A stretch of 19,820 nucleotides of DNA from an uncultured Phascolarctobacterium sp. (GTDB lineage Bacteria; Bacillota; Negativicutes; Acidaminococcales; Acidaminococcaceae), in assembly GCF_905212365.1 (NCBI RefSeq), contig NZ_CAJMEH010000040.1:1-19820 (forward strand). Reading direction: 5' to 3'. Both the position numbers and the translations under genes were made by a program. Shown here piece after piece: positions 14,392-19,820 of this stretch (position 1 is its first letter; every line of letters begins with the position of its first letter). A model generated the notes under the pieces. That model had not been told where the DNA came from. It did not search any database and was given only the letters and a program-made list of their open reading frames with translations.

Positions 14392-15543
14392 TCACAAGGA
14401 CGCAATGATATCTATGGCCGCCAGACGCGCAGCCGCGTCCGCCGCTTCAATATCCTCAATGGCAGGCCGCAGCACATTCTTATGCAGCTCCGTAACCTTC
14501 GCCGTAATATACGGGATATCAAGGTATTTGATTCTATCTGCCAAAAAGGCGTAAACCGCCTCCTCATTAGCCGCATTAAAGGCGCAGGGCAGCGTGCCGC
14601 CCGCCTTGCCGCATTCTACCGCCAGCTTCAGCGAAGGAAAGGCCTCCATATCCGGCGCTTCAAAGGTCAGCGTCCCGGCCTTAACCAAGTCCAGCTGCTC
14701 AAAGCTATAGGGATAGCGCTCCGGCCAGCTCAAGGCGTACTGGATGGGCAAACGCATATCGGGCTCGCCCAGCTGCGCAATAACGCTGCCGTCGCAAAAT
14801 TCCACCAAACTATGGACGATGCTTTGTGGATGCACCACCACGTCGATTTTTTCATAAGGCATATTAAACAGCCAGTGAGCCTCGATAACCTCCAGGCCCT
14901 TATTGGCTAAAGTAGAAGAATCCACCGTAATTTTTTTGCCCATGCTCCAATTAGGATGATGCAAACATTGGGCCAGAGTCACATCCGCCAGCTCGCTGCG
15001 CTTTTTGCCGCGGAATGGCCCGCCGGAGGCCGTAATAATCAGCCGCTTGACCTCGTTTTCCCTGCCGCCGCGCAGGGACTGAAAAATAGCGCTGTGTTCG
15101 CTGTCCACAGGAGTCAGGCTTACCTTGTGCTCAGCCACGGCCTCCATAACCAGGCTGCCTGCCGCCACCAGTGTTTCCTTATTAGCCAGCGCAATATTCT
15201 TGCCGCATTTAATCGCCGCCATAGTAGGCCGCAGCCCGGCGTAACCGACCATGGAAGCCAGCACCGTATCCGCGCCCTCATAAGTAGCGGCGGCCAAAAG
15301 GCCCTCCTCTCCGGCCAGTATTTCCGTCCTGCCGTGATAGCGCCTGCACAGCCGCGCCGCGGCCTCCTTGTCCGACAGCACCGCCAAATCGGGCTGACAG
15401 GCCAAAATCTGCTGTTCCAGCAGCTCGTCGCTGGTGTGAGCCGCAAGCACGCGAATCTTCATTTTATCAGGATTTGCGGCAGCCACCTCTATGGTCTGAC
15501 GGCCAATAGAGCCTGTACTGCCCAAAAGAGAAATATTCTTCAT
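14392..15543 (-). CDS. dxr: 1-deoxy-D-xylulose 5-phosphate reductoisomerase
   Basis: A 383-residue Dxr (IspC), the first committed MEP-pathway enzyme, converting DXP to MEP with NADPH. The NADPH-binding GSTGSIGRQT is at residues 8-17. Other conserved stretches are NIALANKETLV, VDSEHSAIFQ with its metal-binding acidic residues, ASGGPFR, GKKITVDSSTLANKGLEVIE, VHPQSIVHSLVEF and NAANEEAV. Length is typical. It starts at ATG 15543 with GAGGTG upstream. It sits 11 bases after cdsA and 23 bases before rseP. Confidence 0.98.
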   Translation of the reverse strand: MKNISLLGSTGSIGRQTIEVAAANPDKMKIRVLAAHTSDELLEQQILACQPDLAVLSDKEAAARLCRRYHGRTEILAGEEGLLAAATYEGADTVLASMVGYAGLRPTMAAIKCGKNIALANKETLVAAGSLVMEAVAEHKVSLTPVDSEHSAIFQSLRGGRENEVKRLIITASGGPFRGKKRSELADVTLAQCLHHPNWSMGKKITVDSSTLANKGLEVIEAHWLFNMPYEKIDVVVHPQSIVHSLVEFCDGSVIAQLGEPDMRLPIQYALSWPERYPYSFEQLDLVKAGTLTFEAPDMEAFPSLKLAVECGKAGGTLPCAFNAANEEAVYAFLADRIKYLDIPYITAKVTELHKNVLRPAIEDIEAADAAARLAAIDIIASL

Positions 15544-15554
15544 ATTCCACCTCT

Positions 15555-16430
15555 TTATTGGTACATACCGAAAATGCTGATAAGCAGCATTAAATAATAA
15601 ACCACGGGCGCGGTAAACAGCAGGCTGTCAAACCTATCCAGCACGCCGCCGTGTCCGGGGAAAATATTACCGGAATCCTTAATTTCAAAAGAGCGTTTAA
15701 TAATGGACTCTATTAAATCGCCCACCGGAGCGAAAAAGGCTACTGCCAACGCCACCGCCACTGCCTGCGCCAGAGAAACGCCCAGGCAGATTATGCACAG
15801 CGCCAACACCGTAATAAAGCAGACTACGAAGCCGCAGACTGCACCCTCGAAGGATTTCTTGGGGCTGACGCTGCAGAAAGGAGTTTTGCCGAAGGCACGG
15901 CCGAAGAAATAGGCGAAGGTATCGCTGGCCCAGGTGCCAAGCAGCACCACCCACAGGCAGACCTCGCCATATTCAAAAACGCGGAAGCCCAAATCGATAT
16001 GCGGCCCGCCGTCGAACACGCGCAGAATAATAATATGGGCAAACAGCAAGCCGCAGTACAGCATGCCCCACATGGACAAGGCCGTATTGGCCAGCCAGTT
16101 TTTATCATCGCGCATACAATGATGCCACAAGCCCTCGATAGCGTTCAATATGAAAAACAGAGCCGTCAGCATCAGCATAAAAGCCAAAGTAAAGACCTGC
16201 TCCATTTCCACATAATAGCCCAAAGCCGCCATGCCGACCAGCAATAGGCTGCCCAGACCGGAGGTCAGCGGATAAACATGATAGCCCTTGGAGGCCGCCA
16301 TCTTATGGTATTCATACCAGCCCACAGCGGACAGCAGCAGCACGGCGGCAGAAAACACCAAGCCGCCCTTTGTAATAATGGCTATAGCCGCTGCAATGCC
16401 AACTAAGCCGGTGATAATACGAGTCAACAT
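15555..16430 (-). CDS. cdsA: Phosphatidate cytidylyltransferase CdsA
   Basis: A 291-residue multi-pass membrane enzyme that makes CDP-diacylglycerol from phosphatidate and CTP for phospholipid synthesis. The C-terminal signature is clear: GDLIESIIKRSFEIKDSG, then PGHGGVLDRFDSLLF. WASDTFAYFFGRAFGK and SPKKSFEG lie before it. About eight membrane segments are expected across the protein. It starts at ATG 16430 with an AGGGTG site 10 bases upstream, 26 bases after uppS. It lies between uppS and dxr, as in many Firmicutes. Confidence 0.96.
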   Translation of the reverse strand: MLTRIITGLVGIAAAIAIITKGGLVFSAAVLLLSAVGWYEYHKMAASKGYHVYPLTSGLGSLLLVGMAALGYYVEMEQVFTLAFMLMLTALFFILNAIEGLWHHCMRDDKNWLANTALSMWGMLYCGLLFAHIIILRVFDGGPHIDLGFRVFEYGEVCLWVVLLGTWASDTFAYFFGRAFGKTPFCSVSPKKSFEGAVCGFVVCFITVLALCIICLGVSLAQAVAVALAVAFFAPVGDLIESIIKRSFEIKDSGNIFPGHGGVLDRFDSLLFTAPVVYYLMLLISIFGMYQ

Positions 16431-16456
16431 CTTATCTAAACACCCTGTTTCTCAAT

Positions 16457-17242
16457 TTACTTTTTTTCTACTAAACCGCCGAAACGGCGCTCCCTGCCCT
16501 GATAAGCCAAAATAGCCTCTACCAAATGGTCGGGAGTAAATTCCGGCCAAAAAACCTTCGTAGTCCATATTTCAGCATAAGCAATCTGCCACAGCAAAAA
16601 ATTACTGATGCGCAAATCGCCGCCGGGACGGATTAAAAGGTCCGGCGCAGGCAGCCCTGCGGTATAAAGATGGCTTTCCACCACCTGATTATCTATTTGC
16701 TCTACGTCCAAGGTACCGGCCGCCGCTTCCGCCGCAATAGAGCGTACTGCGTGCAGAATTTCAGCCTGACCGCCGTAGTTAATAGCCAGATTTAAAATGA
16801 TGCCAGTGTTGTTTTTAGTCGCTTCTATAGCGTGATCCATCTTTTGCTTAACGATGTCCGGCAAGCCTTCGCGGGAGCCGATAAAACGCACCTGCACATT
16901 ATTTTCGTTAAATTCGTCAATTTCATTCGTCAGATAACGGCTCAAAAGCTCCATGATGAAGTTCACCTCAGTCACGGGACGCTTCCAGTTTTCCGTAGAA
17001 AAAGCATAAGCGCTGATAACCTTAACGCCCAGCTTGTCCGCCGCTCTTACAATAGTTTTCAAGGTTTCTGCGCCCGCCTGATGGCCAAAAGTGCGCACCT
17101 TGCCCTGAGCCTTGGCCCAGCGGCCGTTGCCATCCATAATGATAGCGATATGCCGGGGGATATTATTCATATCCAGCCCGTTGGTATCCATAACTATATT
17201 GTTTTTTGCCTTACTTCTTGTTTGGAACAAGCCTTTAAACAC
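16457..17242 (-). CDS. uppS: Isoprenyl transferase / undecaprenyl diphosphate synthase
   Basis: A cis-prenyltransferase that extends farnesyl diphosphate to the C55 carrier lipid for wall and LPS synthesis. HIAIIMDGNGRWAKAQGK begins at residue 31 and carries the Mg-binding Asp. AYAFSTENWKRP, ILNLAINYGGQAEI and RPGGDLRISNFLLWQIAYAE follow, the last with the second metal-ligand Glu. The frame opens at GTG 17242 (261 residues, MFKGLFQTRS) with only a weak site. ATG 17191 would give 244 residues, also a normal length, so the start is uncertain. A probable terminator lies just upstream, so uppS may have its own promoter, which I could not identify. Confidence 0.95.
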   Translation of the reverse strand: MFKGLFQTRSKAKNNIVMDTNGLDMNNIPRHIAIIMDGNGRWAKAQGKVRTFGHQAGAETLKTIVRAADKLGVKVISAYAFSTENWKRPVTEVNFIMELLSRYLTNEIDEFNENNVQVRFIGSREGLPDIVKQKMDHAIEATKNNTGIILNLAINYGGQAEILHAVRSIAAEAAAGTLDVEQIDNQVVESHLYTAGLPAPDLLIRPGGDLRISNFLLWQIAYAEIWTTKVFWPEFTPDHLVEAILAYQGRERRFGGLVEKK

Positions 17243-17264
17243 GCTAATCCAGCCTTTCCATTCG

Positions 17265-17308
17265 TCTTAAAATAGAAGAAGAGGCAGGCCTCCAAGCAGA
17301 GGCCGCCT
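17265..17308 (-). terminator. Probable terminator between ferredoxin and uppS
   Basis: The minus-strand RNA pairs GGCCTC with GAGGCC around a short loop, extended by AGGC/GCCT past one bulged base, and then runs into TTCTTCTATTTT. It begins 22 bases after the ferredoxin stop codon. The U-tract is interrupted by C and A, so termination may be partial. Confidence 0.55.
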
Positions 17309-17329
17309 TCCTGATTTTGCAACCTTGAA

Positions 17330-17494
17330 TTATTCAATAGCGCCAACGGGGCATTGAGCAGCGCAAGCGCCGCACTCTACGCAATCTTCGCCGATTTCGT
17401 ATTTGCCGTCGGCTTCAGTGATAGCGCCAACCGGACAGGTGGCAGCGCAGCCGCCGCAGCCGATGCAGCTGTCTTTATCAATTTTCAGAGCCAT
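17330..17494 (-). CDS. 2[4Fe-4S] ferredoxin, clostridial type
   Basis: A 54-residue ferredoxin starting MALKIDKDSCIGCGGCAATC. Two CxxCxxCxxxCP motifs are complete: Cys10/13/16/20 and Cys38/41/44/48, each followed by PVGAI. It is a small acidic low-potential electron carrier of the cytoplasm. ATG 17494 has AAGGAGGTG about 9 bases upstream, a strong site fitting high expression. The start lies inside the end of the PASTA-like gene (17-base overlap), and a probable terminator follows. Its place in a cluster with IspG, an enzyme needing low-potential electrons, suggests but does not prove a functional link. Confidence 0.95.
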   Translation of the reverse strand: MALKIDKDSCIGCGGCAATCPVGAITEADGKYEIGEDCVECGACAAQCPVGAIE

Positions 17495-17717
17495 TATCGT
17501 GCACCTCCTTCCTTAATCTATACACAACGGTAAGGACTAATCTATTAGCAGACAGCATTTGCTGCCTTACTACATATTTACGCACTGCCCGACCGGCAAA
17601 ATCCTCCTCCCTGTCGCGAGGCGGCAGCAAGGGCCGCGCCTCCCAGGACCAGCCGGCCTGCTCTAAACGGCAGGCGGCTTCATCCAAAGGCAGCGCCAAT
17701 ACATTGGGCATCTCCAT
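17478..17717 (-). CDS. Small protein with a PASTA-like domain
   Basis: A 79-residue protein (MEMPNVLALPLDEAACRLEQ...). The pattern of MPNVLALPLDEAACRLEQAG, a variable middle, and RLVLTVVYR at the end resembles a single PASTA domain (usual pattern P-x-V-G-x-x-x-x-x-A-x-x-x-L-x-x-x-G). There is no signal peptide or membrane segment, so unlike wall-sensing PASTA kinases it should be cytoplasmic. It starts at ATG 17717, overlapping the frr stop (TAATG), and overlaps the ferredoxin start by 17 bases. That tight packing supports a real gene. The function is unknown; the PASTA match is by eye only. Confidence 0.65.
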   Translation of the reverse strand: MEMPNVLALPLDEAACRLEQAGWSWEARPLLPPRDREEDFAGRAVRKYVVRQQMLSANRLVLTVVYRLRKEVHDNGSEN

Positions 17718-18280
17718 TATACTTCCATAACTTCTTTTTCTTTGTTAGCGGCTACCGCATCGACGTCCTTCATAATCTTATCGGTCAGCTTCTGCACCTG
17801 CTCGGTGCCCTTCTTAGCGTCGTCCTCGGTAATTTCCTTAGCCTTCTCCGCCTTTTTAATAGCGTCGTTGGCGTCGCGGCGCAGGTTACGTACCACTACG
17901 CGGTATTCCTCAGCCTTCTTGTGAACGACCTTCACCAAATCCTTGCGGCGCTCTTCCGTCAGCTGGGGCAGGTTCAGGCGAATGCACACGCCGTCGCTGT
18001 TAGGGTTCAGGCCCAAGTCAGATTTCATAATCGCTTTTTCAATATCTTTCAACAGGTTCTTTTCCCAGGGCTGAATAACGATCATACGCGGTTCGGGAAC
18101 GGTTACGCTGGCTACCTGGGTAACAGGCGTAGGAGTACCGTAATATTCTACCATAACCTTTTCCAGCAGGGACGGAGTAGCGCGGCCGGCGCGCAGGCTG
18201 GCTAAATCAACGCGCAGGGCGTCGACGGATTTACGCATTTTGCCTTCCATAGCTGTGGTGATTTCTTTTACTGTTGCCAT
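17717..18280 (-). CDS. frr: Ribosome recycling factor
   Basis: A 187-residue RRF of typical length (about 185), which with EF-G splits post-termination ribosomes. Conserved stretches: LRVDLASLRAGRATPSLLEK, VEYYGTPTPVTQVASVTVPE, IQPWEKNLLKDIEKAI, NPNSDGVCIRLNLPQLTEER, then EEYRVVVRNLRRDAND. It starts at ATG 18280, 2 bases after the pyrH stop, with GGAGG inside the end of pyrH. Its own stop overlaps the next gene. Confidence 0.98.
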   Translation of the reverse strand: MATVKEITTAMEGKMRKSVDALRVDLASLRAGRATPSLLEKVMVEYYGTPTPVTQVASVTVPEPRMIVIQPWEKNLLKDIEKAIMKSDLGLNPNSDGVCIRLNLPQLTEERRKDLVKVVHKKAEEYRVVVRNLRRDANDAIKKAEKAKEITEDDAKKGTEQVQKLTDKIMKDVDAVAANKEKEVMEV

Positions 18281-18282
18281 TA

Positions 18283-19008
18283 TTATTTACCTCCTACCAG
18301 GGTACCGATTTCTTCACCGGCTGCTGCACGCAGAATATTACCCGGTTTATCAATATTGAATACGACGATGGGGATATTATTATCCATGCACAGGCTGATA
18401 GCCGTGGAGTCCATAACGCTCAGCTTGCGTTGAATAACCTCGATGTATTCCAGCTTGTCAAACTTCTTCGCATCGGGATTCTTAGCCGGGTCGCTGTCAT
18501 AAACGCCATCCACGCCTTTTTTAGCCATCAAAATAGCGTCGGCTTCAATTTCTGCCGCACGCAGAGCAGCCGTGGTGTCCGTGGAAAAATACGGGTTTCC
18601 GGTGCCTGCCGCAAAAATAACCACTCTGGCCTTTTCCATATGGCGTATAGCGCGGCGGCGGATATAAGGCTCGGCGATTTGACGCATTTCAATCGCAGTC
18701 TGCACGCGGGTCGGCACGTCCAGATTTTCCAGCGCATCCTGCAAAGCCAAAGAGTTGATAATGGTTGCCAGCATACCCATGTAATCGGCGGTAGCGCGAT
18801 CCATACCCTTGTTGCTGCCGCTGAGGCCGCGCCAGATGTTGCCGCCGCCATTAACAACGGCCACCTCTACGCCGAATTCAGTAACCTCTTTGATTTGCTT
18901 AGCTAGGGAATAAACTACCTCCGGGTCGATGCCAAAGCCCTTTTCACCGGCCATAGCCTCGCCGCTCAGCTTCAAAACAACGCGCTTGTATTTTTTTAAT
19001 TCTGTCAA
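18283..19008 (-). CDS. pyrH: UMP kinase
   Basis: A 241-residue bacterial-type UMP kinase (amino-acid-kinase fold, hexameric), phosphorylating UMP to UDP. Conserved parts: RVVLKLSGEAMAG, VVNGGGNIWRG, MGMLATIINSLALQDALE, IFAAGTGNPYFSTDTTAALR, AKKGVDGVYDSDP, and VMDSTAISLCMDNNIP. I prefer TTG 19008 (protein MTELKKYKR...) because GGAGG lies 8 bases upstream. A GTG at 19026 would place that site inside the coding region. It is the first gene of the long minus-strand cluster. rpsB and tsf, often just upstream, are absent here. Confidence 0.96.
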   Translation of the reverse strand: MTELKKYKRVVLKLSGEAMAGEKGFGIDPEVVYSLAKQIKEVTEFGVEVAVVNGGGNIWRGLSGSNKGMDRATADYMGMLATIINSLALQDALENLDVPTRVQTAIEMRQIAEPYIRRRAIRHMEKARVVIFAAGTGNPYFSTDTTAALRAAEIEADAILMAKKGVDGVYDSDPAKNPDAKKFDKLEYIEVIQRKLSVMDSTAISLCMDNNIPIVVFNIDKPGNILRAAAGEEIGTLVGGK

Positions 19009-19054
19009 TTCAACAACCTCCCACACTTTATTTAATCTTATTGTTTATTCAACA

Positions 19055-19063
19055 ATTATACCA
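19055..19063 (-). promoter_or_regulatory. Extended -10 promoter of the pyrH cluster
   Basis: TGGTATAAT (19063-19055): a consensus -10 with the TGn extension but no good -35 at 16-18 bases. This gives a leader of about 40 bases before the TTG start of pyrH. Confidence 0.55.
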
Positions 19064-19085
19064 AAATTTCCTGCTTTAGGCTAGG

Positions 19086-19097
19086 TTGAAATTTCAA
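19086..19097. promoter_or_regulatory. 12-bp palindrome in the pyrH/ECF divergent region
   Basis: TTGAAATTTCAA is perfectly palindromic and lies just upstream of the pyrH -35 region, between two divergent genes. It is a candidate operator. AT-rich palindromes also arise by chance, so this is a weak call. Confidence 0.3.
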
Positions 19098-19182
19098 AGA
19101 AGCTGTAAATCTCTTTAGTGCTCTTTAATCTGGCATTGAGAAATTTTTATTTTTTGGTCATATCAACATAATCAAATGGCAT

Positions 19183-19188
19183 TATAAT
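19183..19188 (+). promoter_or_regulatory. Candidate -10 box of the ECF S-component gene
   Basis: TATAAT lies 37 bases before the start codon. No convincing -35 is seen at the right spacing. The short leader leaves no room for a riboswitch downstream of this box. Confidence 0.4.
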
Positions 19189-19225
19189 AAATTTTATCAT
19201 CATACTATGGGAAGCAGGTATTTTT

Positions 19226-19756
19226 ATGGCTAACATATCGACAAATAAAAGAAATAACGCCACCTGGGCCATCTGCATGACGGCTCTCTTTATGGCGCTG
19301 AATATACTCATGAGCTCCTTCGGCATGCCCGTTCCCGGCGGCCGCTTATATTTAAACGACGTTATCATCTGCACGGCGGCCATTTTGCTGCCCAGCGCCA
19401 AGGCAGCCTTTATCGTCGGCGGCGTAGGCGCCTTTTTAGGCGACCTGTTCTTCTACCCCACGCCAATGTTCGTCTCCCTGGCTACCCACGGCCTGCAAGC
19501 CGTAGTTATCTGCAAGCTGGCCCACCGCGACGGTACAGTTACTTTGAAAAATGCCGCTTGGGGCGTTTTCCTGGGCGCAATCATTATGGTAGTCGGCTAC
19601 TCTCTGGGCCGCGCCTTTATTTACAGCACTCCCTATTACGCCTACCTGAAATTACCTTACCAGGTATTGCAAGCGGCAGTTGGCGCTGTCGGCGGCCTGC
19701 TGCTGTGCTTCAAGGGCGGCCTGCTGAATACCTTCGGCAAAATGCAGGAAAAATAA
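19226..19756 (+). CDS. ECF transporter S component (substrate-binding membrane subunit)
   Basis: A 176-residue hydrophobic protein with about five or six membrane segments (first at ~14-31, MTALFMALNILMSSFGM). YLNDVIICTAAILLPSAKAA, the Gly-rich VGGVGAFLGDLFFYPTPMF and THGLQAVVI match the ECF-ribofla_trS-like S-component pattern. S components bind a vitamin or similar cofactor and work with a shared EcfA/EcfA'/EcfT module encoded elsewhere. The substrate cannot be read from the sequence. It starts at ATG 19226 with AGCAGG about 6 bases upstream. It is the only plus-strand gene, divergent from pyrH, and is followed 10 bases later by the intron-like end. No terminator was seen after it. Confidence 0.85.
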   Translation: MANISTNKRNNATWAICMTALFMALNILMSSFGMPVPGGRLYLNDVIICTAAILLPSAKAAFIVGGVGAFLGDLFFYPTPMFVSLATHGLQAVVICKLAHRDGTVTLKNAAWGVFLGAIIMVVGYSLGRAFIYSTPYYAYLKLPYQVLQAAVGAVGGLLLCFKGGLLNTFGKMQEK

Positions 19757-19766
19757 AATAATATGA

Positions 19767-19820
19767 ATCGAGTAGGAGGCCGCCCATTATTTGAACAGCC
19801 GACCTCTCACACCACCGTGC
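19767..19820 (-). mobile_element. Probable 3' end of a group II intron (runs off right edge)
   Basis: On the minus strand CACGGTGGTGTGAGAGG resembles the 3' half of domain V and its junction with domain VI. A stem-like segment starting GAGGTCG and closing CGGCCTC resembles domain VI. CCTCCTACTCGAT follows, with an unpaired A 7 bases from the presumed 3' end and a terminal AT (the AY rule). These are recalled features of bacterial group II introns. The intron body and any reverse transcriptase would lie beyond the window. Confidence 0.6.

Noticed and set aside
19064..19225. Possible riboswitch before the ECF S-component gene
   Set aside because: S-component genes often have one, but the only -10 box leaves a ~30-base leader and no known aptamer motif was recognised.

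Overview
The window reads as chromosomal DNA from a Gram-negative-walled Firmicute of the class Negativicutes, possibly near Acidaminococcaceae/Phascolarctobacterium. The lineage is an inference from gene order plus content (Gram-positive-type PolC next to MEP-pathway isoprenoid genes and a clostridial-type ferredoxin); no rRNA is present to confirm it. Nearly all genes lie on the minus strand, so the window is best read from right to left. Coding density is high and no gene-free stretch exceeds about 220 bases.

Right block (19008 to 5562, minus): a long housekeeping cluster pyrH - frr - PASTA-like orphan - ferredoxin - uppS - cdsA - dxr - rseP - ispG - proS - mgtC-like - polC - DUF3783. It joins UMP kinase and ribosome recycling to envelope and isoprenoid work. 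Dxr and IspG are MEP-pathway steps, UppS turns isoprenoid units into the undecaprenyl carrier lipid, CdsA makes CDP-diacylglycerol, and RseP is an intramembrane protease. ProRS and the replicative polymerase follow. Many junctions overlap (TAATG) or are under 40 bases, so transcription is probably coupled, although a likely terminator lies between the ferredoxin and uppS.

Middle block (5565 to 2949, minus): three separately promoted genes. yajQ has a strong terminator and a leader made of two copies of a ~66-bp repeat. A DUF1232/YkvA-like protein follows. Last is a lipoprotein purple-acid-phosphatase-like phosphoesterase whose promoter has a 19-bp spacer containing a perfect palindrome.

Left block (2872 to 1, minus): the classical rimP - nusA - ylxR - ylxQ - infB operon, with a near-consensus promoter and a 12-bp leader hairpin. 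It runs off the left edge inside infB, whose linker is built of 48-bp tandem repeats.

Right edge (plus): a divergent ECF-transporter S-component gene, followed by what looks like the 3' end of a group II intron on the minus strand.

The most notable observation is that PolC lacks the DnaQ-like proofreading exonuclease normally inserted in its PHP domain, while the PHP metal-ligand set appears complete. No wholly new multi-gene system was recognised.
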